Of a stretch of DNA of 23,345 nucleotides, positions 14,942-22,459 are shown in pieces. The DNA lies in contig DBTS01000087.1 of assembly GCA_002307175.1 (NCBI GenBank), positions 1-23,345 of the forward strand, in the 5' to 3' direction. Each line of letters opens with the position of its first letter. The stretch's first letter is position 1. The position numbers and the translations under genes were made by a program. The notes beneath the pieces are model-generated. The model saw only the letters and a list, made by a program, of their open reading frames with translations, was not told the origin of the DNA and made no database searches. The stretch is from Rhodocyclaceae bacterium UBA1310. Lineage in GTDB: Bacteria; Pseudomonadota; Gammaproteobacteria; Burkholderiales; Rhodocyclaceae.

Positions 14942-17095
14942 TCAGGCTGCGGTGGCCCATTGTTTGAGTGTCACGTAGTCGGTTTTCCCTGAGCCCAGCA
15001 GGGGAAGTGTCTCCACATGGATAATGCGCCGTGGCACGGCAAGCTCTGGTGCCCCCTGCGTCTGTGCGGCATTGATCAACACTTCGCGGGTGAGGTCGGC
15101 CTGGGTGGTAAACAGCACGATCAGTTCCCCCCGTGCTTCGTCGGCGATGCTCGTGGCGGCGTGTTCATGTGCGGGCGAGGCGTGGGCGGCGATCAGTTCC
15201 ACCACCCCGAGTGAGACCATTTCACCAGCCACTTTGGCGAAGCGCTTGACGCGGCCGATGACGTACACAAAACCGTCAGCGTCGATTTCGACGATATCGC
15301 CGGTGTCGTACCAGCCCGCGCCAAACTTGGATACCGGCGGCCGCAGGATGCCAGGCTGGTCATAGCGCAGATAGCCGAGCATGAGGTTCGGGCCCTTCAC
15401 ATGGAGTTGTCCACAGGGGTTGCCATTGCATGATTCGATGCCGGTCAGTGGTTCGAGCTTGTACTGGATGTTCGGCAGGAACTGACCGACGCTGCCCGAG
15501 CGGTACGCCATCTGGGTGTTAACCGAGAGCACCGGGGCGGTTTCGGTGGCGCCGTAGCCTTCGAGAATACGCACGCCGAACTTCTCGAACCATAGCTCGC
15601 GCACCGGATCGGTGATCTTTTCAGCGCCTGCCACAACATAGCGCAGACGGTGGAAATCGAAGGGGTGGGCATGCTTGGCGTAATTGCCGAGGAAGGTGTT
15701 GGTGCCAAACAGAATTGTGCACGACTCGTTATAGGCCATCTCGGGGATGACGCGGTAGTGCAGCGGTGAGGGATACAGGAAGACACGTGCACCACACAGC
15801 AGGGGCACCAGGCCACCGCAGGTGAGGCCGAAGGAATGGAACAGCGGCAGCGCGTTGAAGAGCACGTCATTGACCGAGAAATCGAGCACCGAGCGCAGTT
15901 GCGAAACATTCGCCAGGATCGCGCTGTGCGAGAGCACCACCCCTTTGCACTTGCTCTCCGAGCCCGAGGTGAACATCACTACGGCGGCTTCGTCGGGTGT
16001 GCTTGGCGGCACGAAAGCTTCTGGCTTGAAGCGCGCGACGAGCCACCAGAGGCGGTCGAGGAGGCCCATCTGGCGGCGCAGATCCTCGATGTAGATGAAT
16101 TCCACATCACGCAGCGTGGCGAGCTTGTCGCCAAGCTTGGCCTGTTCGATGAAGGTCCGCGAGGTGAGGATGCGGCGCACCCGCGCAGCCACACAGGCCG
16201 CCTGCAGGGAGTCTGCGCCGGCTGTGTAATTGAGCATCGTCGGCACGCGGCGCCATGCGGTCAGCCCGAAGATCAGGGCGAGCAGGGTGGCCACATTCGG
16301 CAGTAGTATGCCGATGTATTCACCTTCACCGCTGCGGCGGGCGAGGATACGTCCGGCCACGAGTGCGGTGCGAAGGATGTCGTTGTAGGAGTAGTCGACA
16401 TTCTCGATGTCGCCCACCACGCGCCAGTTGCGGCCCTGGATGCGGCTGGCTTCAAGCAGGGCCTGCAGCAGCGTCTGTTCGGCACGCCCGGCGAACATCA
16501 TGTCCGTCATCACACGATGCATGGCCTGCCCGGCAAGGTAATGCTGCTCACCGTGCGCGGCATTCGGTGTATCCACATGTGTGGGTTCCTGCACGAAAAG
16601 GCGGATATGCGGGAACAGGGAATGCGCGAAATTGCCCTTGAGCAGCGAGAAATAGCTGCGCGCGGCGCCATCGATACGCACCGGCAGCACCGTGGCGCGG
16701 GTGCGTGCCGCAACAAAGCCCGGGCCGTCATAGGTCTTCATGAGGTTGCCGGTGGTGGTGATGCGGCCTTCCGGGAAGATCAGCACCGGGCGCCCGCTTT
16801 CGATCAGGCGGATTACCGACTTCATTTCCATCGGATTGTTCGGCTCGATCGCCACGTAATCAATCAGGCAGCGCCCGAGCAGGCGGAACCAGCGGTTCTG
16901 GGCCGCCGTCGTGTAGACCACGAAGATCGGGTTATAGGGCAGAAACAGGCAGAGCAGCAACTCGTCCAGAAAGGACTCATGGTTCGCCACGATCAGCAGG
17001 CGTTCGGCCTTCACCCGCGCGTTGCCGTGCACCCGCACCCGGAACAGGATGCGGAACGTCAGGCGCAGCAGGCCTATTACAAACCAGCGCAGCAT
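14942..17095 (-). CDS. aas: Aas-type acyltransferase / acyl-ACP synthetase, copy 1 (diverged adenylating motifs)
   Basis: The 717-residue protein has the same two-domain layout and length as E. coli Aas (719). The N-terminal PlsC domain (to about residue 200) keeps NHESFLD (His39, Asp44) and FPEGRITTTG (Glu109), so lysophospholipid re-acylation looks possible. The C-terminal ANL domain should activate fatty acids onto ACP with ATP. It has EGYGATETAPVLSVNT, GWYDTGDIV and a final GSGKTDYVTLK with the A10 lysine. Two core motifs are altered. The A3 phosphate-binding loop reads TSGSESKCKG (376-385) where E. coli Aas and the neighbouring copy have Gly and Pro at the Ser381 and Cys383 positions. 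The A8 motif has Gly630 in GEMVSLGVVE where Glu is usual. The gene begins 72 bp after the other copy and has GGAG before ATG 17095. Adenylation may be weak or altered. Confidence 0.9.
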   Translation of the reverse strand: MLRWFVIGLLRLTFRILFRVRVHGNARVKAERLLIVANHESFLDELLLCLFLPYNPIFVVYTTAAQNRWFRLLGRCLIDYVAIEPNNPMEMKSVIRLIESGRPVLIFPEGRITTTGNLMKTYDGPGFVAARTRATVLPVRIDGAARSYFSLLKGNFAHSLFPHIRLFVQEPTHVDTPNAAHGEQHYLAGQAMHRVMTDMMFAGRAEQTLLQALLEASRIQGRNWRVVGDIENVDYSYNDILRTALVAGRILARRSGEGEYIGILLPNVATLLALIFGLTAWRRVPTMLNYTAGADSLQAACVAARVRRILTSRTFIEQAKLGDKLATLRDVEFIYIEDLRRQMGLLDRLWWLVARFKPEAFVPPSTPDEAAVVMFTSGSESKCKGVVLSHSAILANVSQLRSVLDFSVNDVLFNALPLFHSFGLTCGGLVPLLCGARVFLYPSPLHYRVIPEMAYNESCTILFGTNTFLGNYAKHAHPFDFHRLRYVVAGAEKITDPVRELWFEKFGVRILEGYGATETAPVLSVNTQMAYRSGSVGQFLPNIQYKLEPLTGIESCNGNPCGQLHVKGPNLMLGYLRYDQPGILRPPVSKFGAGWYDTGDIVEIDADGFVYVIGRVKRFAKVAGEMVSLGVVELIAAHASPAHEHAATSIADEARGELIVLFTTQADLTREVLINAAQTQGAPELAVPRRIIHVETLPLLGSGKTDYVTLKQWATAA

Positions 17096-17167
17096 GTCTT
17101 CTCCAACAGCTTTTTATAACCCGCTACGGTGCCACAGAATTTATGCTTTGATCTTGATACAGGCGAA

Positions 17168-19318
17168 TCAGGCAGTCTCTGCCCATTTTTTAAGGGTGAC
17201 ATAGTCGGTTTTGCCGGTGCCCAGCAGTGGCAATTCGGGAATTACAACAATTTTCCGGGGGATGGCAATTTCCGGGAAGCCCCCGGCTTTGGCAGCGGCC
17301 TGCAACTGGTCGCGCTTGAGCGCTGCATCGGTGGTGTAGAGCACGATGGCCTCGCCACGCGAGGCATCGGTCTGGGTGGTGGCTGCGTGTACGCCGTTGG
17401 TAGAGGCCTGGATGGCCAGAGCTTCGACGGATTCAAGCGAGACCATTTCGCCGGCGACCTTGGCAAAGCGCTTGAGGCGTCCGACGATGTGCAGGAAGCC
17501 ATCGGCATCAATATCCACGATGTCGCCGGTGGAATACCAGCCCGGCCCGACTTCGGAACTCGGTGGTTCCAGCACGCCGGGATTGTCGGCGCGCAGATAG
17601 CCGGACATCAGGTTCGGCCCGGTGACGTGCAGGGCGCCGCCGACGTCCACCCCCGGCACCGGGATCAGGCGTGCCTGCATGCCTGGCAGCAGTTGCCCGA
17701 CCGAGCCGGAGCGGTAGGCCATGCGGGTGTTCACCGAGAGGATTGGCGCCGTTTCCGTGGCGCCGTAGCCTTCCAGAATGCGGATGCCGAACTTCTCGAA
17801 CCAGTTGGTGCGTACCGTGCTGGAGAGTTTCTCCGCCCCGGCGATCACATAGCGCAGACGATAGAAGTCATACGGATGTGCGTGCTTCGCATAATTCGAA
17901 AGGAAGGTGCTGGTGCCCAGCAGGATCGTGCAGTTGCGGTCGTAGATCAGTTCTGGAATCACGCGGTAATGCAGCGGCGAGGTGTACAGGAACACCTTGG
18001 CACCGGTGATGATGGGCAGCAGCCCGCCGATGGTGAGGCCAAAACAGTGGAACAGGGGGAGCGCGATGAGCAGCTTGTCCTCGGAGGAGAAATCCACCAC
18101 TGCACGGGCCTGCTGGATATTCGCGAGGACGGCGCGATGCGACAGCACCACGCCCTTGGGCTTGCCCTCGGAACCCGAGGTAAACAGCACGGCAGCCGGA
18201 TCTTCGGCGTCGCTACGCGGCACAGCCCATTTGGGAAAGCGCATGGCCCAGGCGACGAGCCAGACCTTGTCCCAGGCAGTCATCTCGCCCCGCAGGTCTT
18301 CCAGATAGATGATCTCGTGGTTTTCGGCGAGGGCGGCGAGCTTGTCCTCAAGCTTGCCCTGCTCGATGAAGCCACGCGAAGTCACGATGCGCTTGATGGT
18401 GGCAGCCTGACAGGCCGCCAGCATGCCTTCCGAACCGGCGGTGTAATTGAGCATTGCCGGCACGCGGCGGAAAGCCGCCAGGCCGACCAGCAGCCCCACG
18501 GTCGGGGCGAGGTTGGGCAGCAGCACCCCAACCCGTTCGCCTTCCTGGCATTTGCGCGACACCAGACGGCCCAGCGCCAACACCATTTTGAGCAGATCGC
18601 CATAGCTGTACTCGATCTGCTTGATATCTTCCATCAGCCGCCAGGAGCGGCCATGAATCGAGATGGCGGTAAGCAGCGCCTCATACACTGTCTGGCGCGG
18701 ACGGCTTGCAAAGATCATTTCCTGCATCAGGCGACGCATGGCCTCACCGGCAATGCGGCGGCGCTCGCGTGCGGTGCGGGCTTCCGGCATCTCGATGCGC
18801 GTGGTCGGCTGGACGCTGATGGTGATCTTTGGGAACAGCTGGCGCGGATGCTGGCCGGTGAGACGCGAAAAATAGGTGCGTGCCGCACCATCGATGCGCA
18901 CGGGCAGAATGGTTGCGCCGGTTTTGGCAGCAACAAAGGCCGGGCCATCATAGGTCTTCATCAAACTGCCGGTGGTGGTGATGCGCCCTTCCGGGAAAAT
19001 CACCACCGGGCGCCCGGTTTCGATAACCTTGATGACAGTCTTCATGGCCATCGGGCTGGTTGGGTCCACTGCCAGGAAATCCACGGTGCGCAGCAGGATG
19101 CGGAAGAACAGGCTGCGTGCAACCCCTGTATGGACGACGAAGAGCGGCTTTTGCGGCAGGCTGACAGCCAGCAGGAGCCCGTCGAGGAAGGACTCATGGT
19201 TGGCGATGATCAGCAGCTTGCGTGAAGAGACCTGTGGGTTGCCGCGAACTTCAATGCGGAACAGCGCACGGGTCATGACACGCAGGGCAAAGAGGCCGAA
19301 GCGCTTGGCCAGGCTCAT
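17168..19318 (-). CDS. aas: Aas-type acyltransferase / acyl-ACP synthetase, copy 2 (canonical motifs)
   Basis: The 716-residue protein is the tandem paralogue of the next gene and the first gene of the operon. The N-terminal LPLAT domain carries NHESFLD (His41, Asp46) and FPEGRITTTGSLMKTYDG (Glu110), nearly as in E. coli Aas. The ANL half has an intact A3 loop TSGSEGKPKG (380-389), EGYGATETAPILSVNT, GWYSTGDIVDID, GRLKRFAKVAGEMVSLESVE with the A8 Glu, and GTGKTDYVTLK at the end. It should re-acylate lysophospholipids (mainly 2-acyl-glycerophosphoethanolamine in E. coli) using acyl-ACP that it makes itself, at the inner face of the cytoplasmic membrane. ATG 19318 has GAGGAG about 6 nt upstream. 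It is transcribed away from the atp operon, with a regulatory region of about 500 bp between them. Confidence 0.94.
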   Translation of the reverse strand: MSLAKRFGLFALRVMTRALFRIEVRGNPQVSSRKLLIIANHESFLDGLLLAVSLPQKPLFVVHTGVARSLFFRILLRTVDFLAVDPTSPMAMKTVIKVIETGRPVVIFPEGRITTTGSLMKTYDGPAFVAAKTGATILPVRIDGAARTYFSRLTGQHPRQLFPKITISVQPTTRIEMPEARTARERRRIAGEAMRRLMQEMIFASRPRQTVYEALLTAISIHGRSWRLMEDIKQIEYSYGDLLKMVLALGRLVSRKCQEGERVGVLLPNLAPTVGLLVGLAAFRRVPAMLNYTAGSEGMLAACQAATIKRIVTSRGFIEQGKLEDKLAALAENHEIIYLEDLRGEMTAWDKVWLVAWAMRFPKWAVPRSDAEDPAAVLFTSGSEGKPKGVVLSHRAVLANIQQARAVVDFSSEDKLLIALPLFHCFGLTIGGLLPIITGAKVFLYTSPLHYRVIPELIYDRNCTILLGTSTFLSNYAKHAHPYDFYRLRYVIAGAEKLSSTVRTNWFEKFGIRILEGYGATETAPILSVNTRMAYRSGSVGQLLPGMQARLIPVPGVDVGGALHVTGPNLMSGYLRADNPGVLEPPSSEVGPGWYSTGDIVDIDADGFLHIVGRLKRFAKVAGEMVSLESVEALAIQASTNGVHAATTQTDASRGEAIVLYTTDAALKRDQLQAAAKAGGFPEIAIPRKIVVIPELPLLGTGKTDYVTLKKWAETA

Positions 19319-19464
19319 GAAAGGCTCCTCAAATTGGTCGGCAGTGCCACGTCAACGGGCAGTCCGGAGCCGCGACTTTAGCGCAAACTACCCCATATGG
19401 ATGATGCAGTGCGTCAGAAGCCGTTTGTTTTACGTAATTTGTTTGACAAAGTTGGTCGTTTTGT

Positions 19465-19479
19465 ACTGAACGGTTCAGT
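19465..19479. promoter_or_regulatory. Perfect palindrome ACTGAACGGTTCAGT, probable operator
   Basis: Two 7-bp half-sites, ACTGAAC and GTTCAGT, flank one central base. The site lies 146 bp upstream of the first aas gene. On the minus strand it falls exactly between possible -35 (TTTAGT) and -10 (TACAAA) boxes, and on the plus strand it overlaps a possible -10 after TTGACA. Its size and position suit a TetR-type repressor. No regulator gene is present in the window. Confidence 0.5.
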
Positions 19480-19608
19480 TCAACTAAATGAATCGCGGCA
19501 TTAAAACTTGTAATTACCCTGCCTTTGCTTAAGTATTAAACTAACTCAATACCCCTATGGGCAATGTGATTATTGCTTGACCTTGATCAGAAATTAAAGT
19601 GCGGGTAT

Positions 19609-19622
19609 TTGCTTGTAATCAA
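19609..19622 (+). promoter_or_regulatory. FNR/ANR-like box upstream of atpI
   Basis: TTGCTTGTAATCAA matches the FNR consensus (TTGAT, four bases, ATCAA) at 9 of 10 defined positions. It lies about 121 bp upstream of the atp -35 element, which is far for direct activation. A single such match in AT-rich DNA may be chance. Confidence 0.25.
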
Positions 19623-19742
19623 TGTGTTTTGTGGTGTAACCAGTATCTGGTGGTATGTTGAAGATGTCGTAGTCGGCAGGTATGGCAGGCAAGTCATTTT
19701 TCCGCGCAGAAATGAATCAGGGTTTTTCGCCATTCAGCGCGA

Positions 19743-19771
19743 TTGACTTGACCCTTGTGGCCTCCTAAGAT
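19743..19771 (+). promoter_or_regulatory. Sigma70 promoter of the atp operon
   Basis: TTGACT (19743-19748) and TAAGAT (19766-19771) are separated by the ideal 17 bp. A start near 19778 gives a leader of about 45 nt before atpI at 19822. It is the best promoter in the window. Confidence 0.72.
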
Positions 19772-19821
19772 TCATCCGATTATCTGGAGCAGGGCGCATT
19801 CACTGGCGTGATAGGATACGG

Positions 19822-20163
19822 ATGTACAAACTTGTCAGACTACAAGTGATTGCTGCCTTGATCGGCGTTGCCTGTGGCGCGCTTCTCTCGGGCCTGCGCG
19901 GAGCGGCTTCTGCAGCGATTGGCGGTTTTGCCTATGTGCTGGCGAGTTCCCTGTTTGCATGGTATATGCTCAGGAGTTCTGCGCGGGGCAGGCCTGCCGG
20001 AATGGTGTCGTTGTTTTTGGGTGAGGCGGCGAAGGTCGCCTTGGTTGTGGCCACGCTTGTCCTGGCGGCGCGTTATTTTACCCCGCTGGACTGGAAATCG
20101 CTCATCATCGGATTGGGCGTGACCCTGCAAGCGAATATTCTGGCTTTATTCCTGGTTTTTTAG
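19822..20163 (+). CDS. atpI: ATP synthase subunit I
   Basis: The 113-residue membrane protein has four hydrophobic segments (VIAALIGVACGALLSGL, AIGGFAYVLASSLFAWYML, AAKVALVVATLVLAARYF and SLIIGLGVTLQANILALF). Its place as first gene before atpB is diagnostic, since AtpI sequences are poorly conserved. AtpI assists assembly or stability of the c-ring and is not essential for catalysis. A short AGGAT site precedes ATG 19822, and atpB begins 14 bp after its stop. Confidence 0.9.
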   Translation: MYKLVRLQVIAALIGVACGALLSGLRGAASAAIGGFAYVLASSLFAWYMLRSSARGRPAGMVSLFLGEAAKVALVVATLVLAARYFTPLDWKSLIIGLGVTLQANILALFLVF

Positions 20164-20177
20164 AGCGAAAACATAAG

Positions 20178-21077
20178 ATGTCAGCAGAACATGCAGCCGC
20201 CCAGCAAGGCGTGACCTCCGGCGAATACATTGCTCACCACCTGACCTACTTCAACAGTATCGGCGGGAAGCAGCAGGCGATCATTGACTGGAGCGTCATC
20301 AATTATGACTCCGTGTTTTTCTCGATTGCCCTTGCCGTCATTGCCAGTCTGGTGATGTGGCTGGTCGCCCGCCGTGCCTCCGCCGGCATTCCCGGCCGCG
20401 TACAGGGTGCCGTGGAAATGCTTGTTGAAATGGTCATCGACCAGACCAAGGGTGTTATCCACAGTGCAGAATCGCGCAAGTTTGTCGCCCCCCTCGGGCT
20501 GACCATCTTCATCTGGGTGTTCCTGATGAACGCCATGGACTTCCTGCCGGTGGATCTGCTGCCGAACATCTGGCGCGGCATCTACGGTGCTGCCGGGCAT
20601 GATGCCCATCACGCCTACCTGCGTGCCGTGCCCACGGCGGACATCAATATCACCATGGGGATGTCGCTCACCGTGCTGCTGATCTGTCTGTACTACAACG
20701 TCAAGATCAAGGGCATCGGAGGCTGGGCGCACGAGCTCGTCACAGCACCTTTCGGCACCAGCAAGAATCCTGTGGTTGCGGTGATTCTGGGCTTCGTGAA
20801 CTTCGCGATGCAGCTCATCGAATTCGTTTCCAAGACCATCTCTCACGGGATGCGACTGTTCGGCAACATGTTTGCCGGTGAATTGCTTTTCATGCTGATT
20901 GCCCTGATGGGCGCCGCCTGGACCGGTGCAAACGTTCCTAGCGTGCTGTTCTTCATCGGCGATCTTGTGGCAGCGCTGGCTTGGGCTATCTTCCACATTC
21001 TCGTAGTCGCGCTGCAGGCGTTCATTTTCATGATGCTGACCCTGGTGTATATCGGGCAGGCGCATGAGGGACACTGA
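20178..21077 (+). CDS. atpB: F0F1 ATP synthase subunit a
   Basis: The 299-residue integral membrane subunit forms the two proton half-channels against the c-ring. The essential arginine is Arg226 in ISHGMRLFGNMFAGELLF. Other hallmarks: FIWVFLMNAMDFLPVDLLP, DINITMGMSLTVLLI, and a final helix VALQAFIFMMLTLVYIG. The N terminus (EYIAHHLTYF) resembles other betaproteobacterial a subunits. The ribosome binding site is weak, with translation perhaps supported by coupling to atpI 14 bp upstream. Confidence 0.97.
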   Translation: MSAEHAAAQQGVTSGEYIAHHLTYFNSIGGKQQAIIDWSVINYDSVFFSIALAVIASLVMWLVARRASAGIPGRVQGAVEMLVEMVIDQTKGVIHSAESRKFVAPLGLTIFIWVFLMNAMDFLPVDLLPNIWRGIYGAAGHDAHHAYLRAVPTADINITMGMSLTVLLICLYYNVKIKGIGGWAHELVTAPFGTSKNPVVAVILGFVNFAMQLIEFVSKTISHGMRLFGNMFAGELLFMLIALMGAAWTGANVPSVLFFIGDLVAALAWAIFHILVVALQAFIFMMLTLVYIGQAHEGH

Positions 21078-21142
21078 GCCAGATTTGTTGTAATAGTTAC
21101 CCGCTGTTTTTTCTCACCTTAAATAAAGTATTAGGAGCTGTC

Positions 21143-21385
21143 ATGGATCAAGTAAACGGTCTCGTCGCGCTTGCTTGCGGTCTGATCATCGGTTTGGGTG
21201 CGAACGGTGCCTGTATCGGTATTGGTATGATGGGTGGTAAGTATCTGGATTCGTCCGCTCGTCAGCCCGAGCTGATGAACGCCCTGCAGGTCAAGATGTT
21301 CCTGTTGATTGGTCTGATCGACGCCGCCTTCATTATCGGTACCGGTATTGCGCTCTGGTTCGGCACCTCCACGTTCCTGAAGTAA
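21143..21385 (+). CDS. atpE: F0F1 ATP synthase subunit c
   Basis: The 80-residue hairpin protein builds the rotating ring. It has two helices with the polar loop RQPE (residues 40-43) and the ion-binding carboxylate Asp60 in LLIGLIDAAFIIG. The site lacks the Gln/Glu-Ser set typical of sodium-type rings, so proton coupling is expected. The AGGAGCTGTC ribosome binding site is the strongest in the operon, consistent with the high c stoichiometry, and a 65-bp spacer separates it from atpB. Confidence 0.97.
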   Translation: MDQVNGLVALACGLIIGLGANGACIGIGMMGGKYLDSSARQPELMNALQVKMFLLIGLIDAAFIIGTGIALWFGTSTFLK

Positions 21386-21436
21386 GCCTTTTCTGGGCGG
21401 AATTGTTGTTATTCATCATCCGGAAAGGTACTTACC

Positions 21437-21910
21437 GTGAATCTGAACGCTACGCTTATTGCGCAGGTCGTCGTGTTCCTGATCTTCGTGCTGTTCACGA
21501 AAAAATTCGTGTGGCCGCCGATCGTCAAGGCGCTCGATGAGCGTGCAGACAAGATCAAGGAAGGTCTGACCGCTGCGGACAAGGCCAAGACCGATCTCGT
21601 ATTGGCCGAAAAGCGTGTTGGCGAAGAATTGCGCAAGGCGCGCGAATCTGCTGCCAACGTGCGTGGCTCCGCTGAAAAGCAGGCTGCGGGGATTGTTGAG
21701 GAAGCCCGTGCGGAGGCTGCCAAGATTGTGGCGGATGCTCGCAAGGCTGCTGAATCGGAAGCCCAGACAGTGTTGCAGCGGGTCAAGGAAGATTTGCGTG
21801 GGCAGGTTGCCGCGCTGGCTGTGGCCGGCGCCGAGCAGATCCTGCGCCGTGAAATCGATGCCAAGGCTCATGCCGAACTGCTGGCCAACCTGAAACAGGA
21901 ATTGAACTGA
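21437..21910 (+). CDS. atpF: F0F1 ATP synthase subunit b
   Basis: The 157-residue stator subunit has one N-terminal membrane helix (LIAQVVVFLIFVLFTKKFVW) and then a long charged coiled coil (residues about 30-155) rich in Ala, Glu, Lys and Arg that reaches up to F1. It starts with GTG at 21437, preceded by GGAAAGG. The length is typical of the single b type, so two copies of the same chain form the stalk. The spacing to atpE is 51 bp, and atpH follows 2 bp after the stop. Confidence 0.97.
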   Translation: MNLNATLIAQVVVFLIFVLFTKKFVWPPIVKALDERADKIKEGLTAADKAKTDLVLAEKRVGEELRKARESAANVRGSAEKQAAGIVEEARAEAAKIVADARKAAESEAQTVLQRVKEDLRGQVAALAVAGAEQILRREIDAKAHAELLANLKQELN

Positions 21911-21912
21911 CC

Positions 21913-22449
21913 ATGGCCGAGAACGTCACCCTTGCGCGGCCATATGCCGAAGCCGTGTTTGCGCTGGCTTGCGAACATGGCAAGCTGGATCGCTGGGCGG
22001 AATCCCTGTCGCGCCTGGCAGCAGTGACCGCCGACGCACGGGTTCGTGACTGGATGTCGAATCCCGGTGTGGATGTCGCGCAGACAGTGCAGTTGCTGCA
22101 ACAGGCTGCCGGTCTCGAAGCAGATGCCGAACAGGCCAATTTCCTGCAGTTGCTGGCCGAAAACGACCGTGCGCAGGTTCTGCCCGAGATCAGCACGCTG
22201 TTTGCAGGTCTGAAGAACGCCCATGAAGGTGTCAAGGAAGCGCTGGTCACCTCTGCCTTCCCCATTGACGAAGCAACCCTGCAACGTTTGACCAAAGACG
22301 TCGAAACGCACTTCAAATCGAAGGTGCACGTGACGGTCGAGGTCGATCCCGAACTGATCGGCGGGGTACGCATCGCAGTGGGAGACGAAGTCATCGATGC
22401 CTCGGTACGTGGCAAGCTCGCCATCCTGAGCGCCGCGCTACAGAATTAG
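21913..22449 (+). CDS. atpH: F0F1 ATP synthase subunit delta
   Basis: The 178-residue subunit sits on top of F1 and joins it to the b stalk. The N-terminal helical domain begins TLARPYAEAVFALA, and the C-terminal domain has EVDPELIGGVRIAVGDEVIDASVRGKL, the usual delta signature. It begins 2 bp after the atpF stop. Its own stop overlaps the ribosome binding site of atpA (TAGGAG), so translation is coupled on both sides. Confidence 0.97.
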   Translation: MAENVTLARPYAEAVFALACEHGKLDRWAESLSRLAAVTADARVRDWMSNPGVDVAQTVQLLQQAAGLEADAEQANFLQLLAENDRAQVLPEISTLFAGLKNAHEGVKEALVTSAFPIDEATLQRLTKDVETHFKSKVHVTVEVDPELIGGVRIAVGDEVIDASVRGKLAILSAALQN

Positions 22450-22459
22450 GAGTTAATCC

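Larger units (their letters stand above)
19319..19821. other. 503-bp divergent regulatory region between the aas and atp operons
   Basis: No credible gene is present here. Most of the stretch from about 19430 to 19740 is visibly AT-richer than the flanking genes. It contains a 15-bp palindrome (19465-19479), an FNR-like 14-mer (19609-19622) and a good sigma70 promoter for atp (19743-19771), all listed separately. A TTGACA at 19443-19448, 15 bp before TACTGA, is a possible further plus-strand promoter. On the minus strand, TTTAGT and TACAAA separated by 17 bp bracket the palindrome and could drive aas. Confidence 0.7.

Noticed and set aside
17129..19225. 698-codon open frame on the plus strand
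   Set aside because: It is antisense to almost the whole first aas gene and is a codon-bias shadow. It has no ribosome binding site and no domain.
14942..19318. Tandem aas genes as an assembly artefact
   Set aside because: The two copies differ throughout in residues, motif details and intergenic sequence, so they are true diverged paralogues rather than a duplicated contig segment.
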